Positions 21,626 through 33,032 of a stretch of DNA of 64,000 nucleotides are shown one piece after another. The notes below the pieces were generated by a model, which saw only the letters and a program-made list of their open reading frames with translations, was not told the DNA's origin and did not search any database. The DNA is from Paguma larvata (lineage: Eukaryota; Chordata; Mammalia; Carnivora; Viverridae): the NCBI GenBank assembly GCA_030068075.1, contig CM057839.1:55766960-55830959 (forward strand). Direction: 5' to 3'. Numbering within the stretch: the stretch's first letter is position 1; every line of letters starts with the position of its first letter. Position numbers and translations under genes: made by a program.

Positions 21626-21635
21626 AAATATTGGT

Positions 21636-21825
21636 GGGGCATCTGCATGGCTCATTTGGTTAAGCATCCAGCTCTCAATTTCGACTCAGGTTATGATCTC
21701 CCGGTTTGTTAGGCTGAGCCCCACGTGGGGCTCTGCCCTGAAAGAACTGAGCCTGATTGAGATTGTCTCTCTGCTCCTCCCCTGCTTTTGCTCTGTCTCT
21801 CAAGATAAATAAACATGAAAAACCC
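21636..21825 (+). mobile_element. Carnivore tRNA-Lys SINE, older type, sense
   Basis: Begins GGGGCATCTGCATGGCTC; tRNA part 'CGACTCAGGTTATGATCTC'; ends in 'CTCAAGATAAATAAACATGA'. Lacks the felid body segment. A 13-bp duplication ACAAAATATTGGT at 21623-21635 and ACAAAATATCAGT at 21826-21838 (two mismatches) supports the borders. Confidence 0.9.
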
Positions 21826-23192
21826 ACAAAATATCAGTGGAAAATGTAAGCTGTGAGAGCCTACATACAGAATGAAAACATTCATATCAATGTATTCATA
21901 TAGATTAAATATCACTTCATGAGTTCCTTTTCAGCCATGTCACATACCTTAAGTATATGTATGTATGTAAAAAATATACGCTATATGGAGTAAATGTACT
22001 TTATGTATATCCATATAGTCCTATATTCAGATATGTGTATATATATGTATCTCTACTATATATAGATTTAGAGGGATTACAAAGACTAGGAAAGAAAGAT
22101 CACAAAATTTATGACACAGGGTTCTGGGTTGCATCTCAAAATTGGGAAGTATGAAACACTGGATTTCAAAGGTATTGATGGCATTCTGTTCTAGGAACTT
22201 GGTGGGAAATAATTGAATTAATTTTTTAAATTATGATATCATCAACCTACATCATTACTTGGGTTTACACATACAACACGACGATTATATATATCTATAG
22301 ATTGTAAAATGATCACCACAGTAAGTTTAGTTAACATGTATTGCTACACAGTTACATTTTTTCCTTAATGAGAACTTTGAAGATTGACTTTTAGCAAATT
22401 TCAAATGTGTCGAACAGTATGAACTATAGTCACCATGCTGTATTTTGCATCCCCGTGACTCAGTTACTTTACAGCTGGAAGTTTGTACCTTTCAACCACC
22501 TTCACCCATTTCACACCCCCAGACCTTCCCGTATTTGGCAACCACCTATCTGCTCTCTGTAAGTGAGTCCAATTTTTTTTTAAGATTACACATACAAGTT
22601 AAGACAGATCACATCTGACTCTTTATCTGACTTCTGACTTACTTCATTTAGCATGATGCCCTCAACGTTCATCAATGTTGTCACAAACGGGAAAAAATTT
22701 TTCATTTTATTTTTATAACTGAATAAAATTCTGTTGTATATATTTACCACATTTTCTTTTTTCTTCCACCAATGGACACTTAGGTTGTTTTCAGGTCTCA
22801 GTTATTGTAAACAATGCTACAATAAACATGGGGTGTAGTTACTTTTTCAAGTTAGTGTTTTGTTTCCTTCAGATAAATACCCAGACATGGAATTTCTGGA
22901 TCCTAAGGTAGTTCTATTTTTAATTTTTTTTGAAAAACCTCTATTCTCGTTTTCATAGTGAGTTCACCAATATACGTTCCCACCAACAGTGCACCAGGCT
23001 TCCCTTTTCTCCACACTCTCACCAACACTTGGTATTTCTTATCTGTTTGATAATAGCCATTCCGACTGGCGTGAGGTTTTATGTCATTGTGGTTTTCATT
23101 TATACCTCCCTGATGATTAGTGATGTTGAGTACCTTTTCATGTACCTGTTTATAATATGTCGCCTTTGGAAAAATACCTGTTCGGTTTCTGT

Positions 23193-23627
23193 GGAGTTAT
23201 TTCTACAGAGTGTATTGTAAGCCCTGGGAAAGTGAAAGGGGTAATTGCTGAAACTTGAGCGACGTTTTGGTCTCCAGGCTGTTGAACTTGGACAGCACTA
23301 TGAGAACAGAGCCCCAGGTCTCCCAGGGGCCGGTTAGGGAACAGACCCACTGTAATTGCCTACACTTTGAAACTGTACATCTCTCCTATATGCTTTCACG
23401 TAAACACCAGATGGGCGTTTGGTCTATGTCTGGAGACTCTTTGCATTTTCCTCCTGTGCTTTAACATTCTTTGACGTTTCTACCCGGCGAACATGCTGTA
23501 AAATGTGCAGTTTGCTGCTGCTGCTAGTTAAGTGGCAAAGGCAGCCCTGCAAGTCCACGCAGTCAAAGTGGCGGACAACTTTTTCTTCAGTGTGAGACTA
23601 CAGTTTCTCTGCCTATTTCTTTCGTTC
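23193..23627. other. Unidentified ~435-bp segment inside the L1
   Basis: Does not match L1 ORF2, although L1 flanks it: the L1 reads to about 'GGTTTCTGT' at 23192 and resumes at 'TTCTGTCCAATTCTAATTAG' from 23747. It has more CpG than its surroundings ('GAGCGACGTTTTGG', 'ACCCGGCGAACATG') and no long frame. TTCTGT occurs at 23187-23192 and 23747-23752, a possible 6-bp target duplication enclosing this segment plus the adjacent SINE. It could be a processed-transcript fragment or an LTR, but I see neither a clear poly-A tail nor TG...CA ends. Confidence 0.5.
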
Positions 23628-23742
23628 GTTCTTTTTTTTCCTCAAGATTTTTAAAGTAATCACCACGCTCAACATGGGGCTCAAACTGGCAACTCCCAGA
23701 TCGAGAGTCGCATACTCTGTTTGACTCAGCAAGACAAGCACT
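23628..23742 (-). mobile_element. Truncated old carnivore SINE, antisense
   Basis: 'AACATGGGGCTCAAACTGGC', 'GATCGAGAGTCGCATACTCT' and 'GACTCAGCAAGACAAGCACTC' match the antisense tRNA-like half of an older carnivore SINE. A T-rich stretch at 23631-23640 is the tail. The central and felid-specific parts are missing. Confidence 0.75.
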
Positions 23743-24090
23743 CCTCTTCTGTCCAATTCTAATTAGATTGTTTTTTTGCTATTGAGTTATGTAACATCTT
23801 TATATATTTTAGGTATTAACCCCTTATCAGATACATGATTTGCAAATACTTTTTTCCATTCAGTAGGCTGCCTTTTCACTTTGTTGATGGTTTCCTTTGC
23901 TGTGTAGAAGCTTTTTAGTTTGATGTAGTCCCATTTGTTTAGTTTTGCTTTTGTTGCCTTTGCATTTGGTGTCAAATCCAAGAAGATCATTGCCAAGACC
24001 AGTACTGAGGTATTTACCACCTATGTTTCTTTCTAGTTTTAAGGCTTCAGTTCTTATGTTCAAGTCTTTGAACATTTGGAGTTGATTTTT

Positions 24091-24310
24091 AAAAAAAAAT
24101 TTTTTTTAACATTCATTTATTTTTTAGAGACATAGAGACAGAGTATCAGTAGGGGAAGGGCAGAGAGAGAGGGAGACACAGAATCTGAAGCAGGCTCCAG
24201 GCTCTGAGCTGTCAGCACAGAGCCCAATGTGGGGCTCGAACCCACAGACTGTGAGATCATGACCTGAGCCAAAGTCGGCCGCTCAACCGACTGAGCCACC
24301 CAGGTGCCCC
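24091..24310 (-). mobile_element. Carnivore tRNA-Lys SINE, antisense, young-looking
   Basis: Right end 'CAGGTGCCCC'; 'GAAGCAGGCTCCAGGCTCTG' body; CpGs kept ('GTCGGCCGCTCAACCGACTG'). A perfect 15-bp duplication TTGGAGTTGATTTTT lies at 24076-24090 and 24311-24325. It inserted into the truncated L1. Confidence 0.95.
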
Positions 24311-24998
24311 TTGGAGTTGATTTTTATATATGGTGTAAGGGGTCCAGTTTCATTCTTTTGCATGTCACTGTTCAGTTTTCCCACCACCATTTATCAGAGA
24401 TGTTGTAATTCTGAATTGTATATTTCTGGTCTTTCATTGTAAGTTAATTGAATATATATGTGTGTGTTTATTTCTGGACTCTATTCTGTTCCATGGACTT
24501 ATGTGCCTATTTTTATGCCACTACCATACTGTTTTGATTACTGTAGTTAATCTAGTTTGAAATCAAGAAGCATGATGTCTCCAGCTTTGTTTTCTTTCTC
24601 AAGATTGCTTTGACTATCTGGGGTCTTTTGTGGCTCCACACAAATTTCAAGGTTTGTTTATTCTAGTTCTGTAAAAAAAAATTGCCATTGGAATTTTAAT
24701 AGGGATTGCATTGAATCCATAGATTGCTTTCAATAGTATGGAGATTTTAACAATAGGCTTGAAGTCCATAACCATGGAATATTTGGTCTTTTATTTATGC
24801 CCTCTTCAAATTCTTTCATCAATACCATAAATTATACATATCTAAAATTTATTAATAAATAGAGCATATTTATCAATGAGAGCTTACATATAAAAATAAT
24901 TTTATCTCTGGTACAAGGCTGGAGGTGGGAAAGAAGAGTAACTAAAGTTGGAATTGTGTGTGTATTGAACAGTGGCTACAATTCATTGCATGCCTACG

Positions 24999-25165
24999 TG
25001 GGTGCCACAAAATATATTCCTCACGTATTTTGTAATCCTTGTACTCTGCAAATAAATGTTGTAGTAAAAGTGGGTGTTAATGATCAAGAGAAATTGATGC
25101 GCAGAGAGTTGATGTTACCACCTAAAAGCACCCAGCTGGAGATTCAGAACTAGGTTCATCTGGTC
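24999..25165 (-). repeat. MIR-like SINE, antisense, degraded
   Basis: 'CTCACGTATTTTGTAATCCT', 'AAATTGATGCGCAGAGAG' and 'AGCACCCAGCTGGAGATTCA' follow the antisense MIR order. Moderately convincing. Confidence 0.5.
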
Positions 25166-26314
25166 ACAAATCCTGCTCACTTTCGCCTGCTCCTGGCTGC
25201 ATTCCACACTGCTTTATTGCTTTGTTCAGTTACTGGTAGAAGTGATGAATGGTAAAAGTAAGCAGGAGGGAAATGACCTATTCCATATACATCCCAACAG
25301 CCAACTCCTGTAACCTGCCATGTTTTCTTCACAGTAGAAACTCTATCAGGGAAAAAGGAAACTTGCCACTCTGCTTGTTCCCTCAAATCACTCAAGTAGG
25401 AGAAGTGGAGCTCCCCATGTGGTGCCATCAATATCGGAGAGGATTCAAAATTGCAGGGTTCCAACTGCCTATGATATAATGTATTGATCAAGGAGTAGAC
25501 ACAATATACCTAAATTTTCTGCAAAAAAAATGTTTTAAAGTTTCTTTCACAGGCTTTCCTTCCTGCCAAATCAGTATCTGTGTACATGGAGGGAGAGGCA
25601 GAGGGGAAGAAATTAAAAAAATTACGAGATTTGTAAAACTGGAGGACAATGATCATTACAGGGAATCAAATAGATTAATTATTTTAGCAGATAACTAATG
25701 TGATCTCTTTTGCTTTTTGTCTTTAAATCATTAATAAAATGAACTTACCTGGAAGTAACAATATGAACCTTAACCACAACAACCAGTGTAAAAGTGAGTA
25801 TAATGATCATTGATCTCAACCATCTCCTTCCCCTATCTTAGGAGAAAACAAGTTCAGGGCCTCACCAACATAACAGGGCTACTAGGTATAGGGTGAATGG
25901 GCTGGGTGAAGAGTGCAGACTGAAAATCAGGACTCCAAATTCTGCTGTACTACTTACTGCCACCTTTGCACCTTGCTTCCATCTGATGAGAAAAAAAAAG
26001 CCTGCTGCTCACTTGGACCTCCGTCCAGAACATTTTCTAGGAATGGAGGCCACAAGCACTGAGGGACCAGATACAGTTCATAGTGTGATTAACCAGACAC
26101 TGAACTATAGAAAGAGCCTGGGCCAGGCCCTGTGTTGAGTTTCTCCGCTACCTTTGAGAAAAGACTCAAAATGCTGAGAATACTGGGCCCATGTAATGAA
26201 TGGCTATGACTAATGAGCAAACTCAATTAAATCTCTCAAGATCCAAGCAACTCTGAACAGTGTACCAGAAGAGCTTGGGTGGAGTTGGACCCCAGGCTCT
26301 TGGCAAATCACAGG
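25166..26314. other. Single-copy DNA, no gene recognised
   Basis: Overlapping open frames at 25177-25491 (minus, 104 residues) and 25249-25479 (plus), and one at 25893-26138 (plus), show no motif or repeat family. No supporting splice context found. Confidence 0.4.
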
Positions 26315-26331
26315 TACGTCATCAGCCTTTT

Positions 26332-26509
26332 TTTTTTTTTTTCTTTGAGAGTGCACAACTGGGGGGAAGGGGGATAGGGAAAGAGAATCCCAAGCAGGTT
26401 CTGCACTTAGTGCATCCCAATGAAGGGTTTTATCCCATGACCCTGGGATCATGACTAGAGCTAAAATCAAAAGCCAGACACTCAGCTGACTGAGCCACCC
26501 AGACATGGC
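26332..26509 (-). mobile_element. Carnivore tRNA-Lys SINE, older type, antisense
   Basis: T-rich tail at 26331-26341, 'AATCCCAAGCAGGTTCTGCA', 'CCCTGGGATCATGACTAGAG', right end 'GAGCCACCCAGACATGGC'. A 17-bp duplication with one mismatch flanks it: TACGTCATCAGCCTTTT at 26315-26331 and TATGTCATCAGCCTTTT at 26510-26526. Confidence 0.93.
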
Positions 26510-26792
26510 TATGTCATCAGCCTTTTGGCCATACAACATGGATGAAAAAGATTTTTCTTTAATTCTGTTTTATTTGTTATTTTGGCTGATATGTACAAGG
26601 TGAATAAATATTCTCTCAAGACAGCCCTTCTATGAATTAATACTGCAAAGTCTATTAATTGGTGACAAGAGATTCCTAAGTCAATGATTTTCTAATTTGG
26701 CTTTGTAATAGCTACTTTTGTTAGCAATACTGTTGTAATTATAAATAACAAAATCCTATTTACTCAAATTTTTATCAAGAAATTTCTGTTTA

Positions 26793-26970
26793 GGGGCACC
26801 TGAGTGGCTTTGTCCGTTAGGCATTTGACTCTTGATTTTGGTGCATGTCATGATCCCAGCATGGTGGGATTGGCTATGGAGCCTGCTTAAGATTCTCTCA
26901 CCTCCCCCTGTGTCTGTATGTTTCCCTCTGCCCCTCTTCCTCATTCATGCTTTCTTTCTCCTAAAAGAAA
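26793..26970 (+). mobile_element. Carnivore tRNA-Lys SINE, older type, sense
   Basis: Begins GGGGCACCTGAGTGGCTT; 'GTCATGATCCCAGCATGG'; 'GGAGCCTGCTTAAGATTCTC'; ends A-rich at about 26965. Lies directly upstream of another SINE in the same orientation. Confidence 0.88.
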
Positions 26971-26980
26971 ATTGCTATAT

Positions 26981-27196
26981 TGCCTGGGCGGCTCAGTTGG
27001 TTAAGTGTCCAATATTGGCTCAGGTCATGATCTCACAGCTCATGGGTTTCAACACTGCATAGGGTTCTATGCTGACAGCTCAGAGCCTGGAGCCTGCTTT
27101 GGATTCTGTGTCTCCTTCTCTTTCGGCCCTTCCCCCACTCACACTCTGTCTCTGTCTCCCAAAACTAAATTTTAAAAAGTTGAAAAAAATTAAAAA
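26981..27196 (+). mobile_element. Carnivore tRNA-Lys SINE (felid type), sense
   Basis: Starts at TGCCTGGGCGGCTCAGTTGG, so the first few GGGG bases are missing or changed. 'ATGCTGACAGCTCAGAGCCT' is the felid-type body, followed by CT-rich sequence and an A/T-rich tail. It probably inserted near the A tail of the SINE just upstream. Confidence 0.9.
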
Positions 27197-28055
27197 AATT
27201 TTTGTTTATACAGAATACTTAACAGAAATAAAATATCTCCTTACTCTATTGTCTCCTCTCTGAAAAACTAAGCTAACGTACTAGGTGGTCTCTAAACTAG
27301 ACATTCGAAGACAATATTAACACTCTTACTTGGCACAAATTGTATATATAAAGTAGCAGGAAAGAATCAGTTCACAAATCTAGGTAATCAAGAAGCTCTG
27401 CATTTGTTCATTTTCCTTAAAATGTGCTATTCCTCTTTCCTGGCAGAAACTTTAAAACCGTCGTTCTGGGTTCTTTGCACCTGGGGATGGATGGCACAAA
27501 GTGCATAGGTTTCCCAAGCCCAAAACATTGAGGAAGCTCCACCAGGAAAGGTGTAAGCCCATGCTGCATCACCCACCGCCCCAGGCCACATGGACTCTTT
27601 CTGTCGACAGCCAACTCTGGTTTCTGTACCTTGCCCTGTTCAAGAATATCTGGCAAGACTGGGACCTGGAGGTGGAGCGTAGAATCATTATTTTTAACTT
27701 CCGTCATTTCTCCAGAGAGTTTACAGATGGTAGAAAACCTTTGATTCTCAGGGACCCACAAAGCTCTTTGTCTTTCCCAGACCCAAAGAATCTCTCCTAC
27801 CAGCCTTGTTGCTTGTCAAAGGTGTACTCTCTCTGCTTCCCTTGGGTGAACCACAATTCCTGAGATAAGACAATGAAATGAGCAGGGAGGGAATATTAGA
27901 GGCAGGAAAAGTAGAAATCAGTGGTGCAATAAATCATTCTGCCTTAATAATATAATGCCTGTAAATTGGAATATCTCTCTTAAAGGTTTTCTGAAAATTC
28001 CACAGAAGGAAATCAAAGGTAAAATTGTTTTATTTTCTATATGAAACACAGATAT
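27197..28055. other. Single-copy DNA with overlapping open frames
   Basis: A 120-residue plus frame (27501-27863) and a 114-residue minus frame (27417-27761) overlap. Neither matches a repeat or family I know. The patch is GC-richer than its flanks with a few CpGs. It could be a chance pair of frames, a transcript exon or an old unrecognised repeat. Confidence 0.35.
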
Positions 28056-28235
28056 GTGGGTGTGTGATACATATATAGATTATATATATTTATAATACAC
28101 AAATATATGTATACAGTCTGTATATACATAGGGAGACTACATATGTACATACATATACATACATATATATAGTTACCATATGCATGTGTGTATATATATC
28201 TATAGTATATACGTATATATTTATATGTTTGTGTG
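28056..28235. repeat. AT-rich (TA/TACA)n low-complexity tract
   Basis: Mixed ATAT, ACATAT and GTGTATAT units. A short minor frame at 28180-28362 is an artefact of it. Confidence 0.85.
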
Positions 28236-29074
28236 TATCCATTATAGGGTTATAAGTCCCTGCCAAGGTGTCAGAATTTATTTTTCTCTTTTCAGTATAA
28301 TCCTTTCTTTTACAAATAATGGATTAATAGCATTTGAGAACACCATTCTTCTTGCCACCTGAGCTTTCATTTATTTTTTCTTTTAAATTTTGACCAATTA
28401 TAAAATTTTTATGTAGGTATGCGTGTGTTTTATTTATTTTAAAATTCTCGTTGATGTAGAAAGTTGGCTATGACAGAAAAGTTGACCAGATATATGATGC
28501 TGCCCTCAGTGGAGGGCACTGCACTGGGCTTGATGGAGGGTTGTGATGTGGGAGGCATGGTTCTAACTTGGGCGAACTGTCCATCAATCAGGTTAGATGG
28601 GCAACTCTTGAGAAGAAAACAGAAAAATAAGTACAACTAATGGCTGAGGAAACAATATAAGCCAGAGTGGGTTTTAAAAGAAATAGAAAAAGTATGAGAG
28701 GCAAACTGGGTCGAAACATGGAAATTTGATAGAGAAAGCAGAAGTAGGGTTCCATTATGTATACCAGGGCTCTTGAAGATCCCAGAGTGTAGGTCCTTGA
28801 AAACCCAGGAGTCTGCCTCAAAGCTTTTGGCAGAGTAACAGTTGAAAGTATTTCATTAAAACAAATCTTCCTCAGAGAAACGAAGACAGATGACTCATTT
28901 GCTGTAGTACTTGGGAATCAGAGAAGTAGAATTTGCCTTGGGAAACAACAAGAAACACTTAGACTTGCAAAGAAAAGTAATTTACCCAGTGACATGAGGA
29001 AGCCATTGCTTTTGGAGGAAGTTGTCAAAGGAGTGGGGGCATAGTAGGTAAAGAGTCCTAAAGTCACAGCCGGA
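28236..29074. other. Single-copy DNA, no gene recognised
   Basis: Short minus-strand frames at 28439-28636 and 28588-28821 have no recognised features. Confidence 0.4.
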
Positions 29075-29212
29075 AGGAGTTGCAGATTATGAGGTTTGAT
29101 CTGACGTTATCCAGAAAAGGAAACTCTGGCTCTGAGAGGGAAGTGAAGTATTCAAGGGCACATGTTCACTAACAGTGAGCTTGGACCAGAACCCAGATAA
29201 AAATACCTCTTC
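29075..29212 (-). repeat. MIR-like SINE, antisense, degraded
   Basis: 'AAAAGGAAACTCTGGCTCTG', 'GTATTCAAGGGCACATGTTC' and 'TTGGACCAGAACCCAGATAA' follow antisense MIR order. Confidence 0.6.
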
Positions 29213-30345
29213 TGATCCCTTTGAAAAATGTTTTCAACAAGGATTGCCTGGCTTTTGTCTTAAGGATAGTGAAGTTATTTCTTGGATTGAGGGTTGGCAG
29301 TGGTGGGGGTGGGGGGAGCTTAGTACTTACTCAAGTGACAGCACTTAAGGATTTCAGTTTTCTGGAGGCTTATCAAGCTTGGGAAGTAAAAAAAGTAATC
29401 AATCATTGCCTAGATTATCTAAGTGACTGAAGGGGGGAGTGGAAGCAAGCAGGACTGTGCTTAATTCATGTCATACTCTGAAAACATTTCTTTGTGTTTT
29501 CTGCCATCTCTTAATGTTTTCTCTTGCTTTGGAGAAAAGCCAAGCCTTTTTTCTCAAGGTTGATTCTCTGTCAGACTTCATTAAACCATACATTGGATTG
29601 CATTCCTGAATCCTCTAGGTTCTACTTTAAGTAGATTCCTACTGTAAACTCCAGTTCTTTCAAAAATCATTTTCTGAACCCTGACATTGTCACTCAGGAC
29701 ACAAGTTTGATAACAAATGACCAGACCTTGGTATAACCTTAAATTTTCCACTGTGAGTGTAAACATAACAACTTATTGGAGAATTGCTGTCAAGGGCATA
29801 TAATTAGAGATACTTAAATAGTATTTCAACATGAAAATATGCACCACATGATACTATATGCCTTAAAATTCCCCTTTCGGTTATCTGGCAATTTGATAGA
29901 TGTACTATTCAGAAAACTTGTCTGCTCTTCATAAGTTAATAGAAGCCAATGACCCTTTGCATTATTATAGCAGTTATAACTTGCTGCATAATTAAGAGAT
30001 TGTTCTGGTTCTAGAGAAACAAGAAAGTATTAGCTCTGAGGTCCAAGTAGATCAGAGCAATACTAACAAGTCTAGAGTTATTCTGGTATAATTTCTAAAT
30101 TTGGGAATCTTACTAACACCTTTGGATTCCTCAAACCAACACAGGGGTCTTGAGGTACTTTAGTATATTCTCTATGTCAGAACAGTGTATAGCTTTGAAA
30201 AAACCCTGAGAAAAGGGTTCTCAGGAGAATGAAATGGGGAATTGGGAAGAGCCTACTAATTTAAATCCACATGTAAAAGATCTACTCACCAACATTTCAA
30301 GTTCCCTGACTAACATTTTTCTTGCCCCAGGAACTAGTAGTTCCC
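29213..30345. other. Single-copy DNA, no gene recognised
   Basis: AT-rich, with a G-rich run at about 29292-29320. No repeat or exon recognised. Confidence 0.4.
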
Positions 30346-30530
30346 CCACTAACCGGATAACCATGGATGTGCCAGCTACTTAATCTTGCTGTGCTTTAGT
30401 TCCTCACCTGAGAGATGAGATTAATGAAAGAATTTCTTTCACAGAGTTCTTGGGTTTAGATCAGTGAGGACCAGTAAAACACCTGGAGCAAAGCCTGGTC
30501 TGCAGGAGAAGTCAGTCAATGCTGGCTCTA
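30346..30530 (+). repeat. MIR SINE, sense
   Basis: 'GTGCCAGCTACTTAATCTTG', 'CTGTGCTTTAGTTCCTCACC', 'TGAGAGATGAGATTAATGAA' and 'ACCTGGAGCAAAGCCTGGTC' give the sense MIR order. Confidence 0.65.
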
Positions 30531-31589
30531 AACTGGTACAGAACACTACCTCACCTTGTAACCTGTAGCACACTTCTGGCGATCTCTCCAACAGCGAGGT
30601 ACTTTACTCCCTTGAAGTAATTCTCAGCAGGCCTCTTCCTTTCTTACAAGCTTGGTTTCATTTTCTCTAAACTAACTGGCTGAAAACATCACCGAATTCT
30701 CAAATGCCTAATAGTAGTTAAATTAATTTAGTGGTTGTGACTAACATTTTAAAAGAGTTTTTATTTAAATTCCAGTTAGTTAAAATGCTCCGTAATATTG
30801 GTTTCTGGTGTATAATGTAGTGGTTCAACACTTCCATACAGCACCTAGTGCTCATCGCAACTGTCCTCCTCAATCCCCATCACCTATTTAACCCTTCCCC
30901 TACCCATCTCCCCTGTGATAACCACCAGTTTATTGTCTATAGTTAGGTCTCTTCTTTGCCTCTCTCTTTTCCCTTTGCTCATATGTGTTGCTTCTTAAAT
31001 TCCATATACGAGTGAAATCTATGGTCTTTGTCTTTTTCCACCTGACTTATTTTACCTAACATAGTACTGTCTAGCTCCAACCATGTCATTGCACATGGCA
31101 AGATTTCATTCTTTTTTATGGCTGAGTTTTATTCCTGTGAGTGTGTATATACCACGTATTCTTTATCCATTCATCAGTTGATGAACACTTGGGCTGTTTC
31201 CATAATTTGGCTATTGTAGATAATGCTGCTACAAACATCAGGGTGCATTTATCCCTTTGAATTAGTAATTTTTTTTATTTTTTGGGTAAATACCAAGTAG
31301 TGCCATGGCTGGGTCATAGGGTAGTACTGTTTTAAACGTTTTGAGGAACCTCCACACTGTTTTCCACAGTGGCTGCACTAGTTTCCATTCCTACCAGCAG
31401 TGCAAGTGCTCTTTTGTCCACATTGTCGCCAATACTTGTTGTTACTTGTGTTATTGATTTTGGCTCTTCTGATAAGTGTGAGGTGATACCTTATTGTAGT
31501 TTTGATTTGCATTTCCCTGATGATCAGTGATGTTGAGCATCTTTTCATGTGTCTATTGGCTGTCTATATTGTCTTCCTTGAAAAAATGT

Positions 31590-31856
31590 CTATTCATGTT
31601 CTCCACCCATTTTAAAAATTGGATTATTTGCTTTTTGGTTGTTGAGTTGTATAAGTTCTTTAGAGATTTTGGATACTAACTCTTTATCAGATATGTCATT
31701 TGTAAATATCTTCTCCCATTCCATAGGTTGTCCTTTAGTTCTGTTGATTCCTTCACTGTGCAGAAGATTTTTATAGTTTAAAATTTTTGTTTTTGTTTTC
31801 TTTGCCTCAGGAGACATTTCTAGAAAGAAATTGCTAAAGGCAATGTCTAAGAACAC
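31590..31856 (-). pseudogene. L1 ORF2 C-terminal remnant
   Basis: An 88-residue open piece of the minus-strand ORF2 of this L1. It reads 'KNLLHSEGINRTKGQPMEW' then 'EKIFTNDISDKELVSKISK', the segment after the RT domain. It is bounded by stops and is not an independent gene. Confidence 0.85.
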
Positions 31857-31919
31857 TGCACATGTTCTCTAGAATTTTTATGATTTCAGGTCTCATTCTT
31901 AGGCCTTTAATCCATTTTG

Positions 31920-32171
31920 TTGTTTTGTTTTTTAATTTTTTTAACTTTTATTTAATTTTGACAGAGAGCATGAGTAGGGGAGGAGCACAGATAGTGGGAA
32001 ACACAGAATCCGAAGCAGGCTCTCCAGGCTCTGAGCTGTCAGCACAGAGCCCGACCCAGGGCTTGAACTCACAAACTGTGAGATCATGATCTGAGCTAAA
32101 CTCACAAACTGTGAGATCATGATCTGAGCTAAAGTAGGATGCTTAACTGACTGAGTCACCCAGGTGCCCTT
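31920..32171 (-). mobile_element. Carnivore SINE with internal 33-bp duplication
   Basis: Felid-type antisense SINE ('CTCTGAGCTGTCAGCACAGA' body; right end 'CCCAGGTGCCCT'). A perfect 16-bp duplication CCTTTAATCCATTTTG at 31904-31919 and 32172-32187 marks the ends. Inside, a 33-bp unit beginning ACTCACAAACTGTGAGATCA occurs twice in tandem, exactly alike, at 32067-32099 and 32100-32132. The duplicated part lies in the tRNA-like head around the internal promoter region. Confidence 0.95.
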
Positions 32172-33032
32172 CCTTTAATCCATTTTGAGTTTATTTTTGT
32201 GTATGGCATAAGAAAGTGGTCCAGTTTCATTCTTTTTCATGTTGCAGTTCAGTTTTCTCAAAACCACTTGTTGAAGAGACTGATTTTTCCTGTTGGTTGT
32301 TCTTTCCTGCTTTGTCAAAGATTAATTGACCATATAATTGTGGATTCGTTTCTGGGTTTTCTATCCTGTTCTATTGATCAATTTGTCTATTTTTGTGCCA
32401 GTACCATACTGTTTTGATTACTACAGCTTTGTAATATGACTTCAAGTCTGGAATTGTGATGCCTCCAGCTTTGCTATTTCTTTTCAAGGTTGTTTTGCCT
32501 CTTCAGAGTCTTTGGTCATTCCATGTAAGTTTTAGCATGATTTGGTCTAGATCTGTGAAAAAGGCTGATGGTATTTTTAATAGGGGTTTCATTCAATGTA
32601 TAGACTGCTTTGGGTAGTGTAGAAATTTTAACCATATTTTTTTCTTCTAATCTATGAACATGGAGCATCTTTCCATTTCTTTATGCCTTTTTCCATTTCT
32701 TTAATCACCGTTTTACAGTTTTCAGAGTATAAGTCTTCCACCTTTTTGATTAGGTTTATTCCCACGTATCTTACTGGTTTTGGTGCAATTACGCATGGGG
32801 TTGATTACTTAATTTGTAGTTCTGCCACTTCATTATTGGTGTATAGAAATGTAACAGATTTCTGTAGATTCTCGTATCCTACAACTTGAATTTGTTTATA
32901 AGTTGAAGCATTCAGGTTTTTTTGGTGAAATCCTTAGCATTTTCTATATAGAGTATCATGTCATCTGAAAATAGGGAAAGCTTTACTCCTTTCTTGCTGA
33001 TTTGGATGCCTTTATTTTTTTGTTATATGTGA

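Larger units (their letters stand above)
22205..24831 (-). mobile_element. 5'-truncated L1 (L1MA/L1MB-like), minus strand
   Basis: The 3' UTR is at the left ('AAATGATCACCACAGTAAGT', 'GAACTATAGTCACCATGCTG'), followed by the C-terminal half of ORF2 reading leftward from about 24830. ORF2 remnants are readable at 23787-24020 ('[16 protein letters not shown]', '[13 protein letters not shown]'). Broken by an unidentified insert (23193-23627) and by SINEs at 23628-23742 and 24091-24310. The 5' end is truncated near 24831, before the RT catalytic core. Inactive. Confidence 0.85.
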
